DNA of 64,000 bases from Bythopirellula polymerisocia (lineage in GTDB: Bacteria > Planctomycetota > Planctomycetia > Pirellulales > Lacipirellulaceae), in the NCBI RefSeq assembly GCF_007860015.1, contig NZ_SJPS01000002.1:248898-312897 (forward strand), given 5' to 3'. Below, in pieces: positions 15,687 through 24,899 of the stretch. Numbering within the stretch: the first letter of the stretch is position 1; every line of letters begins with the position of its first letter. The position numbers and the translations under genes were made by a program. Below the pieces are notes generated by a model. That model saw nothing but the letters and a program-made list of their open reading frames with translations, did no database searches and had not been told where the DNA came from.

Positions 15687-17354
15687 CTAGCGTCTTTTGC
15701 CAAGTAGCAGACCGGCCAACCCGAATAGTACAATCGACATCGAAGTCGGTTCGGGCACAGCACCCACTGCCGCCGCAAGCGGTGTGCCATAGGCACCCTT
15801 CCAGGCAGCCAAGTCTACAGGACTAAGCGGCCCAGTCGGCGATCCGCCCCGTTGCCAAATGAGGAAGTCATGGCCGTCCGCGTCTCCGTCTCCATCAAAA
15901 TCGCCAGGGTTACTAGCGACTACTGAGAAGGAACCAGGACTGCCAACGTCGCCGCCAGCGTGGAGAGTAACCAAACCACCTGCTCCAGCAACTAGATTGG
16001 CGTTAAATGATCCGATCGAATCTCCCACGACTGCATTGTCCCAATTGGCTCCGTCAGAAGGATCAAGGCTTAAGTCCGCTAGGCTAATCGAAGGACCTTG
16101 TGAAAGAGTAGGAAAACCAGTGCTTTCGTTGTATTCTACTCTAGCCACGGCATTCAATTGATCTACATTGTCGCCCATGTAGCTAGCGAAGCTACTCCAT
16201 AGTGCAACAGAGTCTTGTCGCATAGTTGTGTTATTAACACTGTTGTTCAAGGCCATTGCGGCGGTTGTCCAATCTGTTACTTCCACAAGGTTGAGTCCTG
16301 CTCCCCATGCAGCAGCAAAGTCGGCTGCGGAGACCATGCTGTTGTAAAGAATAGCCGTGCCTCCTGCCGGAACAGATCCAGCAGCGATATTCGCTGAAGT
16401 GTGGGCTGTAGTATTAAAATCGTCGAGTACGTAGCCTGCCAAATTGATGGGTGATCCAGTGCTATTGTAGATCTCAACCCATTCCCAGTTCGGTTCACTG
16501 CTTGCGGGGTCATACATGATTTCGGTTATGTGTAGTCCCATGGTGGCAGGCGTCCCAGGGGGAGCTATACCTGGATTGCCAGTGTCGGCGTCACTATTGA
16601 TAAAGCCAGGCACCTGCACTTGCACACTTGTAACTGCATTGTTTGTCCCACTTACGCTCTTCACCCATTTGGTGCCATCGGAATTGCTTCCATTGCCAGA
16701 CCAGGCGATCGATGACATGCCATCAACTGCTGGAAAGGAAGCCCCAGAAAAATCAAGGCTAAAGGCAGCATTAGAGAAACTGGTCACGCGATTTGTAAAT
16801 ACTCCCGGATCGTTGATTGGATCATCTTCTACTGGACTAATATCCAGGGCATAAGCGGTCGCGTCAGCCCAGAACCCGATGGATTGACCTTGGCTGCCTA
16901 CCGTGTTGACCATTTCTGGCCAAAAGTTAGCACCAATCAACGGAACTGTAGGGGCGAGTCCGTAAGCACTACGAAAATTAGCATCGACAAAATTGTTAGG
17001 GTTGGCTGCGGGTGCAAAGCTACTTCCGTAATTCGCATCATAAATGACAGCAACTTGGCCAGGACCAATAATGGTGTTTTGAGATTGTCCAGTAAGGATG
17101 GTGGGATTGGGAGAGACTATCTCAGTGTCACCTAAATTGAATCCCAAGTAATTGTTCAAATCAACTGAAGCGCCCCCCGTGTTGCGAACTTCAATCCATT
17201 CCCAAACGTTTTCGTCAAGTGGGTTGTACATCACCTCGGTAACTTGCAATTGAGCAAAGGCGGCGTTGCTTGATGCCAAGCCTAGGAAAAAAATGCTAAC
17301 GCGGGTGAGCCAAGTTCGGATGAACGGCTCTTGTTTTGCTAAGCTGCTTTTCAT
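15687..17354 (-). CDS. secreted protein with two lamin-tail domains, dockerin-like repeat and PEP-CTERM
   Basis: A 555-residue protein; the ATG at 17354 has GAGG 6 nt upstream and starts a signal peptide ending near AAFAQ (residue 35). Two lamin-tail (LTD) domains are seen: LQVTEVMYNPLDENVWEWIE with LNNYLGFNLGD, and LHITEIMYDPASSEPNWEWV with LAGYVLDDF. A dockerin-like loop (DFDGDGDADGHDFLIWQ) and VPEPTS, helix, KRR follow. In bacteria LTD domains are often found in secreted nucleases or beside them, which fits the neighbouring EEP and endonuclease I genes. No catalytic domain is recognised here, so it may be a binding or scaffold partner. Confidence 0.85.
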   Translation of the reverse strand: MKSSLAKQEPFIRTWLTRVSIFFLGLASSNAAFAQLQVTEVMYNPLDENVWEWIEVRNTGGASVDLNNYLGFNLGDTEIVSPNPTILTGQSQNTIIGPGQVAVIYDANYGSSFAPAANPNNFVDANFRSAYGLAPTVPLIGANFWPEMVNTVGSQGQSIGFWADATAYALDISPVEDDPINDPGVFTNRVTSFSNAAFSLDFSGASFPAVDGMSSIAWSGNGSNSDGTKWVKSVSGTNNAVTSVQVQVPGFINSDADTGNPGIAPPGTPATMGLHITEIMYDPASSEPNWEWVEIYNSTGSPINLAGYVLDDFNTTAHTSANIAAGSVPAGGTAILYNSMVSAADFAAAWGAGLNLVEVTDWTTAAMALNNSVNNTTMRQDSVALWSSFASYMGDNVDQLNAVARVEYNESTGFPTLSQGPSISLADLSLDPSDGANWDNAVVGDSIGSFNANLVAGAGGLVTLHAGGDVGSPGSFSVVASNPGDFDGDGDADGHDFLIWQRGGSPTGPLSPVDLAAWKGAYGTPLAAAVGAVPEPTSMSIVLFGLAGLLLGKRR

Positions 17355-17532
17355 ATTTGTCCTCTTCTGAAGAATTGTGTTCCGCAGGGAGTTTATCCCC
17401 CCGTGAGACTTGAAAATCCACATTATGTGTTCCGTGCGACAAGTATGCTTATTATACCGCTGTCGCCATTCGGTAAAGAAATCCAAGGCATGCTTCACGC
17501 CATGCTCGCCAATGCCGGGGCATTTGTGCAAA

Positions 17533-19629
17533 TCAGGCTCTCTTACCTCCTATTAAACAGCCACGTCCACGAAATCCCAGGCCCACGAATCCCAAGAGGA
17601 TCATCGTTAGCGTGGCCGGCTCGGGAACTGCCGTGCCACTTGCCAAAGGCATGTTAGTGAACCCGTAGTTTAACTGCCAATCCGACAAGTCGCCGGAGTC
17701 AAAGAGTGAGCCTGCGCCTCGCTGGTAGACCAAGAAATCATGTCCATCGACGTCGCCATCGAGATCAAAATCACCCAGAGCAGTCCCGAGGATATTCGTG
17801 ACCAATTCGGAAAGATCGGCAGCAGTCAAGGCGCCATCACTAGTTAAGTCGTACCACTCAGCACCTACGGAGGCAGAAACCGTCCCACCCAAAGTAGGGT
17901 CAGCAATTCCATCGGCCAAAGCCTGGATGTCGGCATAGGTGACTTCGCCGCTTCCATCGATGTCACCACGAGTAAACACTTTGAGAGTTCCCCGGTTGAA
18001 AATTCCGATATCAAATGGATTCAATTCGGAATAAACAATCGTGCCGGTGGCAGGGTCGAAAACATAAATGTCTTCGGTGAATCCCGTGTCTTGGTCAACG
18101 ATGTAGAGATAACCCGTGCTCTTGTCATAGGCAACGCGAGTGCTGTTAGTTACTTCAGTGTCGTTGTCAATTGCGCCTGTAACAGGAATACTGGCAGTGA
18201 CTGTCCAGGGCGACGTGTCATTGAATCCCGTCCCGGCAGGTCCCGTGGGAATCACTTCATTGAAACCACTGGCGTCTGAATCGGGGCTGTTGTAGTCAGC
18301 AATTCCGACGGTAAATACTCGAGGCTCCTGGGCTGTTTCGCCTCCGTTGCCAGTCTGGGGAGTCGTGCTGCCCATCGTCGTGTCGAAGTATCCGCTTTCG
18401 ACAATCACCAGATTTCCATTCTTGTCCACAAAAAGATGGTCTATTTCGCCATCATTGGTTGTGGTGTCCGAAGTGGGATCCTCAGCCAAGCTTATTTGAT
18501 TTGCATAGGGTCCTCCGGTTGGCGAAGTAAATAACTCCTTCTTCGTTGCCGTAGGATTTGGCCCGGACAGGTCAAGCTCGTAGAAAGCGAAGTCGTCCCC
18601 ACCGCCATCACTATCTGCAGCCCAGATGCCAAGTGTTCCGTTATTCTTTACGAGTGTCCAACCACGGGGAGTGGTGATACCAGCGGCATCGAGATTTAAG
18701 AATCCAGCAATCTTGGAGTTCCACGACTCGGTGTTGCTCACACTGTTGTATCCCCCCTGTTGATCGGCGGGGGCAGGGAACGGTGGCGTTGGTGGTGTTG
18801 CGGCACCAGGACTTGTGCTCACGCGGCTCAGAACACGAACGTTAAAATCTTGAGTCGCCGGAGTTGCTGTGCCAAAATTTGCATCCATCATTACCAGCTG
18901 CTCCGGGTTTACGAAATCTATCTGGTAGTCGAAAAAGGAAGCTGGAGATTGCGAACGGCCCACCTCTCCAATCTTCTGGAAAGCGCCAGGCAAGTGAACT
19001 GTGTTCACTAGAGACGGATGGGGAATGTCGTTAGCCAATCCATCAACCACGCCGTCAAAAAGAGGGCTGCTGATATTAGAAAGGAATTGCTCTTCCGAGA
19101 CTTCAATGTTCAGAGTCTTCGGGGCATAAATAGTGCCCTTGGGACGGGCGTTATCGGTGAAGTCTTTAAGCATGGCTTGATAGTCAATACGATAAAGATC
19201 GAAATCGCCTTGAGAATCACCGACCGGATCAACCGCCGGAGGTGCTCCACTATCAAAAGCAATGGCGTAGATCGTGCCATTGGCTGGATTAACTGTAAAT
19301 GCAGAGAACTCCTCGCGGTTACCAAATGGCAGTCCTTCAGGAAGTCCATTGCGTTCTCCCTGGAAAATTTCGAATCCCATCCAAACAGAAAACAGGGGAT
19401 CGTTGTTAAATACCCCCGAGGCAGCCCCATTACCAACGCTGGTCACATCATAAAAAATGAGGGAATCGGAGGGAGCACCTGGGACCTCGGCTACCCCACC
19501 GGGCTGAGTTTGGGAGACAGCAAAAATCTTCTGCGGCGCGGGCGCTGCCGCTTGAGCAAATCCGAGGCAATGGCCAGTAACGAATATGCACATCGAGAGG
19601 GTACAAAACAAGCGGCGGTTGATTTCCAT
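17533..19629 (-). CDS. large PEP-CTERM protein with dockerin-type segments, function unknown
   Basis: A 698-residue protein with AAGGA 9 nt before the ATG at 19629 and a signal peptide to about residue 27. The central part (30-560) alternates short beta segments of the kind YDVTSVGNG, LYRIDYQAML, HLFVDKNGNLVIVESGYF and IYVFDPATGTIV, which suggests a propeller-like or phytase/esterase-like surface protein; I cannot name it. Two dockerin-like regions follow (GDIDGSGEVTYADIQALADG with SDGALTAADLSELV, and DFDLDGDVDGHDFLVYQ), then VPEPATL, hydrophobic helix and a basic end. It lies between the lamin-tail gene and the third family A paralogue, on the same strand. Confidence 0.75.
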   Translation of the reverse strand: MEINRRLFCTLSMCIFVTGHCLGFAQAAAPAPQKIFAVSQTQPGGVAEVPGAPSDSLIFYDVTSVGNGAASGVFNNDPLFSVWMGFEIFQGERNGLPEGLPFGNREEFSAFTVNPANGTIYAIAFDSGAPPAVDPVGDSQGDFDLYRIDYQAMLKDFTDNARPKGTIYAPKTLNIEVSEEQFLSNISSPLFDGVVDGLANDIPHPSLVNTVHLPGAFQKIGEVGRSQSPASFFDYQIDFVNPEQLVMMDANFGTATPATQDFNVRVLSRVSTSPGAATPPTPPFPAPADQQGGYNSVSNTESWNSKIAGFLNLDAAGITTPRGWTLVKNNGTLGIWAADSDGGGDDFAFYELDLSGPNPTATKKELFTSPTGGPYANQISLAEDPTSDTTTNDGEIDHLFVDKNGNLVIVESGYFDTTMGSTTPQTGNGGETAQEPRVFTVGIADYNSPDSDASGFNEVIPTGPAGTGFNDTSPWTVTASIPVTGAIDNDTEVTNSTRVAYDKSTGYLYIVDQDTGFTEDIYVFDPATGTIVYSELNPFDIGIFNRGTLKVFTRGDIDGSGEVTYADIQALADGIADPTLGGTVSASVGAEWYDLTSDGALTAADLSELVTNILGTALGDFDLDGDVDGHDFLVYQRGAGSLFDSGDLSDWQLNYGFTNMPLASGTAVPEPATLTMILLGFVGLGFRGRGCLIGGKRA

Positions 19630-19829
19630 GACGATCTATCCTTGTGTCCTTCAAAGCAACGAATGTAAATAACCTGGACTCAATACGAAAAACAAAACGA
19701 GCTGCCGACGGTAAAAGCAGCCGACGACAGCCCGATTTCTGTGCAAATTACTCCATCACCATAGCTCTAAATTCCTGAAAAGCAGGATATAGACAGCTAA
19801 GTACCATAGCGTTCTGCACTGCCAGGCAG

Positions 19830-20681
19830 CTACAGCGACCGGCGCGAACCGGCGAAACCGACAAAAGCCAACAAAGCCAAGGCCAAGCTACCAGGTTCGG
19901 GGATGTTCGACCCATTCATGGCATTGAGCAGCACACTATCAAAGTCATTGCCTAAGGCCACGGAGTCTACCAACACTGTAGCAGTGTTGCCGGCTGAGAC
20001 GAAATCCTGCCTCATAGCGAGCGAATCGATTAAAGTGAAAGCACCTGCGGAGTTCGTATCGGTAATTTTTGGACTGCTACTATCAACCGGATCAACCCAA
20101 AGATCCGAGGTACCAGTATCAACCGCATACGAAACGACAATCTTGTACTGCTGTCCAAAGTTGAGATCGCCAGTGTTGCTCACAATTCCACCCGAAGTGG
20201 CAGATAGACCAAAAGAAAATCCTGCTCCGCCGACTCCCGTGCTAGGGTCATCAAGGTAAGCACGACCTCTGAATCCACTACCAGCGTCTTTGAAGTGCAT
20301 GAAATAAGAATCCTGATCAAGGGAGAGATTAGGATCAGTTCGCGTGTCATTCACAGTTACTAAAGCAGCGTAGTACCAAGTCTCGCCTAGAGCGATTGCT
20401 CGCGACCCACCGGCCGTAGCCTTGCGGTTCGCATCTTCACTGGCGGGATTACCCTGAGCCAAGACAGCCTGACCGCCAGAAACGGCGATTGGAATTGGAA
20501 AATTCGTACCACTGTGAGGTACCCACGCTCCGCCGGAAACATTAGCTCCGGTACCGTCGAAAACAGTCAGGTCCCCATCGGCGTAACTAAACGTGTCCGA
20601 CATAAACGTTCCCGCACTTACATTACTGCCCAACATGGCAGTAATCGCTATTGCGAACAGAACTAAACTCAGTTTCTTCAT
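19830..20681 (-). CDS. PEP-CTERM protein, paralogue family A (first gene of the array)
   Basis: A 283-residue protein. The ATG at 20681 is preceded by GGGGAG with 8-nt spacing and begins a signal peptide (to about residue 23). It shares with the proteins at 8960-9706 and 14410-15483 the motifs FSYADGDL, WVPHSGT, SEDANR, YFMHFKDAG, GFRGRAYLD and LAMRQDF. It ends IPEPGSL, helix, RRSL. It has no dockerin-like loop. Being first in a seven-gene minus-strand series, it probably lies nearest to the array promoter, in the AT-rich gap above it. Function unknown. Confidence 0.8.
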   Translation of the reverse strand: MKKLSLVLFAIAITAMLGSNVSAGTFMSDTFSYADGDLTVFDGTGANVSGGAWVPHSGTNFPIPIAVSGGQAVLAQGNPASEDANRKATAGGSRAIALGETWYYAALVTVNDTRTDPNLSLDQDSYFMHFKDAGSGFRGRAYLDDPSTGVGGAGFSFGLSATSGGIVSNTGDLNFGQQYKIVVSYAVDTGTSDLWVDPVDSSSPKITDTNSAGAFTLIDSLAMRQDFVSAGNTATVLVDSVALGNDFDSVLLNAMNGSNIPEPGSLALALLAFVGFAGSRRSL

Positions 20682-21112
20682 TAGAACTTCTCCCCGTCTA
20701 AGTGTGAGAAAGAAACAAACAACATAAGCAGTCCACCGAACTTGGCTTCTAACTACATCTGAGAACACGCCTACGAAGCGCGTCGCATTTTATTAAATGT
20801 TGTTTCAATCTATCTACTTTATGATGATTATGCTTATTTTGCAAATAAATCAAAATGAATTTTCTGTTAAACAAGGAAATCGAACATTTTTAGCGATCCC
20901 GCTGGAAACCGTTCCCTAAGTTTTTCAACCCGATTTGTCATAAACCTCAGTCATCAGGCTACTTAGCACGATTGTGCTGAATCCAAAGGGAAATGGGAAA
21001 AAGGGAAATAGAAAAAGGGAAATATGCAGAATTCTCAAAGCAATGTGTTGGTCGATAGGTTAATTCCCTAATGGATTCAGAAATATTGATAAGATGAGGA
21101 GCAGAGATCTCA
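20682..21112. other. 431-nt divergent spacer, AT-rich, no gene
   Basis: It separates the minus-strand PEP-CTERM array from the plus-strand EEP lipoprotein gene and should hold both promoters. 20790-20930 is strongly AT-rich. A small hairpin AGCAC/GTGCT lies near 20966-20979. The word AAAGGGAAAT recurs three times between 20985 and 21025 as an imperfect tandem repeat. I could not pick a convincing -35/-10 pair. Confidence 0.5.
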
Positions 21113-22417
21113 GTGAAAACCTGGAAAAAACAACGCAGAAATCATTTTTCTGGCACTACTACCTCTAGTCACTTTTTGAGCTTGGCAATTCCTAGCCTCT
21201 TTCTGTGCTTATTCTTTGCGTCGTGCAGAGCTCAACAAGCCTCGGCCGATACACAAGTCCGATTTGCAACATTTAATGTCTCGCTCTTTGCCCGTTCAGA
21301 GGTAGAAGTGGCTGAGCGTCTCACTTCAGGAGACGATCTACAAGCTCGCTGCGAAGCGGAGATCATCCAGCGAATTCGTCCGGATCTGTTGCTCCTGAAT
21401 GAAGTAGATTTCGATCCCGATGGCCAGCTTGTGCAGATATTCCAAGAAAAGTATTTGTCCGTTCCACAGAATGTCTCCGAATCGGAAGCAGGGCCTGCTA
21501 AGCCGATAGAATTCCCTTATCGATATCTTTCTCCGGTGAACACCGGCATGCCCTCTGGACTCGACTTGGATCGGAATGGCAAGACTGTCGACCAGCCCGG
21601 AAGTAGGGAGTACGGAGGCGATTGTTGGGGCTTTGGTCAGTATCCAGGGCAATACGGCATGGTGCTACTCTCCAAGTATCCGATTGATACTGAGCATGTC
21701 CGCACATTTCAAAAGTTCCTGTGGAAAGACATGCCAGATGCGCAGGTCCCTGACGACCCGGAAACCGACGTACCTGGTGACTGGTACTCGGAGGAAGCCT
21801 TAAATCAATTTCGGCTTTCGTCTAAAAGTCACTGGGATGTACCGATTCAGATCAATGGTCACACGATTCATGCGCTAGTTAGTCATCCAACTCCACCAAT
21901 CTTCGATGGTGCCGAGGATCGCAACGGTCGGCGGAATCACGACGAGATTCGTTTGTGGGCTGATTACGTCTCTGGGGAGGAGGGGGCATACATTTACGAC
22001 GATGCTGGAATTCGAGGCGGTCTTACGTCAGGTGAGAGCTTTGTCATCATGGGGGACCTCAATGGTGACCCGCTTGATGGAGAGGGATCCGCTGGGATAT
22101 CCGAACTCTTGGGATCGCCGGCACTTGCCGAGTACACGCCACCTGAAAGTGATGGTGGAGCCCAACAGGCAAGCCTCCAGGGAGGTGTTAACGCGAAACA
22201 CCGGGGTAATTCCCGCAATGATACGCTCGATGCCGCTGATGAGAATGGTCCGGGAAACTTACGCTTGGACTACGTTTTACCATCAAAAGACTTAAAAGTA
22301 GTTGCCAGCGGCGTATTTTGGCCCGACAATACAGATAAGTTGTTTTCGTTAGTTGGCGTCTACCCTTTTCCCAGTTCCGACCATCGGCTGGTGTGGGTGG
22401 ATGTGGATTTGAAATAG
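21113..22417 (+). CDS. secreted EEP-family hydrolase, probable lipoprotein
   Basis: A 434-residue protein starting with GTG at 21113, with GAGGAG about 11 nt upstream and no ATG in frame nearby. The N-terminus is basic then hydrophobic and ends FFASC, a near-lipobox with Cys38. The EEP domain shows VRFATFNVSLFA, LLLNEVDFD (metal Glu), VIMGDLNGDP (GDxN), LRLDYVLPS and SSDHRLVW (SDH). It has no PEP-CTERM tail, so it should be held by lipid or released, unlike the EEP protein at 9973. The substrate (DNA, phosphoester or lipid) cannot be told from sequence. Confidence 0.85.
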   Translation: MKTWKKQRRNHFSGTTTSSHFLSLAIPSLFLCLFFASCRAQQASADTQVRFATFNVSLFARSEVEVAERLTSGDDLQARCEAEIIQRIRPDLLLLNEVDFDPDGQLVQIFQEKYLSVPQNVSESEAGPAKPIEFPYRYLSPVNTGMPSGLDLDRNGKTVDQPGSREYGGDCWGFGQYPGQYGMVLLSKYPIDTEHVRTFQKFLWKDMPDAQVPDDPETDVPGDWYSEEALNQFRLSSKSHWDVPIQINGHTIHALVSHPTPPIFDGAEDRNGRRNHDEIRLWADYVSGEEGAYIYDDAGIRGGLTSGESFVIMGDLNGDPLDGEGSAGISELLGSPALAEYTPPESDGGAQQASLQGGVNAKHRGNSRNDTLDAADENGPGNLRLDYVLPSKDLKVVASGVFWPDNTDKLFSLVGVYPFPSSDHRLVWVDVDLK

Positions 22418-22604
22418 GCGACTGTATAGAGTTATGAGCGTGAGTTGGCATTAGCGACTATTAAATTAGTAACTTCCTGTGGCTACTGTCGTACCACTCT
22501 GTTTACGAAGTGCCTACTTGTAAGCAAAACCATTATGATTCAAAGCAATTTCTTGGATTATTTATTACTGTGATCTACTTTCTTCCTTGATGGAGATTTA
22601 TTAC

Positions 22605-23780
22605 ATGACGCATCGCAAATCAGAAGGGTTCACCTTGGTAGAGCTCTTGGTGGTGATCGCAATCATCGGCGTACTCGTTGCCCTCCTATTGCCTGCGATC
22701 CAAGCGGCCCGTGAGGCAGCTCGGCGCACTTCTTGCGTTAACAACGTCAAGCAGATGGGATTGGCCGCTGCCAACTACGAGAGTGCGCGCGGTACATTTC
22801 CCCCTGGTCGACTTTTTCCTGACTGGGTCAGTGGGGGGAATATCAAAGGGGGCTATACAAGCTACCAACCCGGACCCGATCCTGCTGACAAAGCAGGATT
22901 TTATTCCGTCCACACTTGGCTCTTGCCCTACATGGAGGCCAACAACGTCTACCAACAAATTAATTTCGATATCGGTCTCACCAAACGCATGGCTAACAAT
23001 GGAACACCGGCCAATGTAAATTATAATGCATTTGCTACGGCAGCTGGGCTCTTTCTTTGCCCGAGCGACGGGAACACTGGTCTTACGATTTCGGAAAACA
23101 ATTATCGGACTAACTTCGGGGGCGATGGTCCGGGGGCAGGTGTACGTACTAGTTCAATGACAATTACAGAACCACGCCCCACTGGAGATCGTTGGCATAT
23201 TGGTGGCAGCGGCGCTTTCACAATAGGAGAGAAGGGACTAAAGACTAGCGCTTTTACAGATGGACTTTCTAAGACAGCTTTTTTTTCCGAACGAATCAAG
23301 GGGAGTGCCAGTGTGATCTACCCTGCCTCGACGCTTCCGACGAGGGCAGATATTATTAACTGTCCTTCTCAAGGGGCGCCCAACGTCGATATTGATGTGA
23401 CTTTAGCAGCAGCCAATAACTATGTTCCAACAGAGCAGGGCTACGTGTTCACCGGTGCTGGTAGCTGGATACCCGGGGACGACTGGTCTAATGGTTGGCC
23501 TTTTGCAGGCTATGATGCCACTCAATACAACCATGTTGCGCCGCCAAATTGGACAGGAATAGACTGCACACTGCAGAACGGAATCCCTGATACCCCGGCA
23601 GAACATGCGATTATTGCTGCACGAAGCGATCATCCTGGGTCAGTGGTTGTAGCCTTCGGTGATGGACATACTGCAGTAGTAAGTGATAGCATCAACTTAG
23701 ACATTTGGCGGGCCTTGGGAACACGCGATGGGCGTTTTGATGCGACAAAGGGTCCAGAGCCAATGGATACTGATTTTTGA
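22605..23780 (+). CDS. DUF1559 prepilin-like protein
   Basis: A 391-residue protein. GGAG lies 9 nt before the ATG at 22605. It starts with a very short type III prepilin leader: seven residues, then G8 and the cleavage motif [16 protein letters not shown], with Glu at +5. The DUF1559 body follows ([28 protein letters not shown]), ending with the H-X9-DG region [24 protein letters not shown]. Such proteins are massively expanded in planctomycetes and are thought to be pseudopilin-like surface proteins. Here the gene lies between an EEP enzyme and a PhnD-like protein. It is the control for the abnormally long pseudopilin leaders at 60-64 kb. Confidence 0.9.
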   Translation: MTHRKSEGFTLVELLVVIAIIGVLVALLLPAIQAAREAARRTSCVNNVKQMGLAAANYESARGTFPPGRLFPDWVSGGNIKGGYTSYQPGPDPADKAGFYSVHTWLLPYMEANNVYQQINFDIGLTKRMANNGTPANVNYNAFATAAGLFLCPSDGNTGLTISENNYRTNFGGDGPGAGVRTSSMTITEPRPTGDRWHIGGSGAFTIGEKGLKTSAFTDGLSKTAFFSERIKGSASVIYPASTLPTRADIINCPSQGAPNVDIDVTLAAANNYVPTEQGYVFTGAGSWIPGDDWSNGWPFAGYDATQYNHVAPPNWTGIDCTLQNGIPDTPAEHAIIAARSDHPGSVVVAFGDGHTAVVSDSINLDIWRALGTRDGRFDATKGPEPMDTDF

Positions 23781-23808
23781 TTAAGCCTTTTCTGGGGAGA
23801 TTTTTTTC

Positions 23809-24870
23809 TTGAACACCAATTCTGCATTTGTGCGTCCCAGGGTGCTCCTGGCGATTGCTGTGGCCGCGCTGGCCGCTGGCTATGCCTCATATGTTGCTTC
23901 GAGCTGGGAGAAAACCGCCCAGGAGCAATACGTCAATCGGACGATGAGTAATTTCTTTATGAGCCTCAATCCGATCACGCGACTCGACTCGGTGTACACT
24001 GACGCCGATGGTGACCTCCTGGCTGATACGCCCGAGAATGCTGCCTTGCAGGTGAAGCCCACGGAACTGGTGTTTTCCTTCATCACTTCGGAAGATTCCA
24101 CCAACGAGCCCGACCAATGGCAGGAATTGATGGATGCGATTGCCGCGAAGACGGGCATCCCGGTGACCTATCTGCGGCTGACTGATTCACGAGAGCAGTA
24201 TGAGGCCTTGCGCAACGGGCGGCTGCACATCACGGCACTCGGCACGGGTGAAGTCCCCGCCGCAGTGAACACCGCTGGCTTCATCCCCGTCTGCACATTT
24301 GGTCGCGAAGATGGGACGAGCGGCTACACGATGGAGTTCATCGTCAAGGAAGACAGCCCCATCAAATCCCTTGATGACCTGAGGGAAAAAACAATTGCCT
24401 TCACCAGGCCACGTTCAAATTCTGGCTGTAAGGCCGCGGCAATGTTTCTGATGGAAGAAAAAAACCTGCAACCCGAACTCGACTACCAATGGAGCTATAC
24501 CTACGGCCATCAGGGTTCAATTGACGCTGTTTTGTCGGGAGAGGTGGATGCTGCTCCAATCGCCAGTGACGTGTTGGCTCGCATGATTGCTAAAGGTGAA
24601 ATTCCGGAAAATGCCGTACGCAGTATCTACCAGTCAGAGAAATTCCCCCCTGCGGCGTTTGGAATCGCCTACAATCTGACGCCGGAAACTCAGGAAGCGA
24701 TCCGCCAGTCCTTGCTGGAATTCAACTGGGAAGGGACGAAGATCGCAGCTGAGTTTGGCGCAGAAGGAACAACAAAGTTTGTGCCAATCGTCTTCAAGGA
24801 CGACTGGGCACTGGTCCGCCACGTCGATCTTGCCGCCAGCAAGGCCCACGCTGACTTGGCAATGAAGTAA
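23809..24870 (+). CDS. PhnD-like phosphate/phosphonate solute-binding protein
   Basis: A 353-residue protein starting with TTG at 23809; GGGGAG lies 9 nt upstream and no ATG fits. One N-terminal hydrophobic segment (about residues 10-30) anchors or exports it. The rest matches the PhnD/periplasmic binding family: a TELVFSFITSED strand, YEALRNGRLHITALGTGE, a long SPIKSLDDLREKTIAF motif, SNSGCKAAAMFLMEE and GHQGSIDAVLSGEVDAAPIA. This family binds phosphonate or phosphate esters for ABC import or for signalling. No permease or ATPase gene is adjacent, so it may act with a distant transporter or as a sensor. It follows the DUF1559 gene by 28 nt and converges on the EEP gene. Confidence 0.85.
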   Translation: MNTNSAFVRPRVLLAIAVAALAAGYASYVASSWEKTAQEQYVNRTMSNFFMSLNPITRLDSVYTDADGDLLADTPENAALQVKPTELVFSFITSEDSTNEPDQWQELMDAIAAKTGIPVTYLRLTDSREQYEALRNGRLHITALGTGEVPAAVNTAGFIPVCTFGREDGTSGYTMEFIVKEDSPIKSLDDLREKTIAFTRPRSNSGCKAAAMFLMEEKNLQPELDYQWSYTYGHQGSIDAVLSGEVDAAPIASDVLARMIAKGEIPENAVRSIYQSEKFPPAAFGIAYNLTPETQEAIRQSLLEFNWEGTKIAAEFGAEGTTKFVPIVFKDDWALVRHVDLAASKAHADLAMK

Positions 24871-24899
24871 CATCGCATTGCACCATTGCAGTCCTATGT

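Noticed and set aside
20985-21025. AAAGGGAAAT tandem words in the divergent spacer as another member of the word-built repeat family
   Set aside because: No second, complementary arm is present, so it is a simple purine-rich tandem and not one of the inverted elements.
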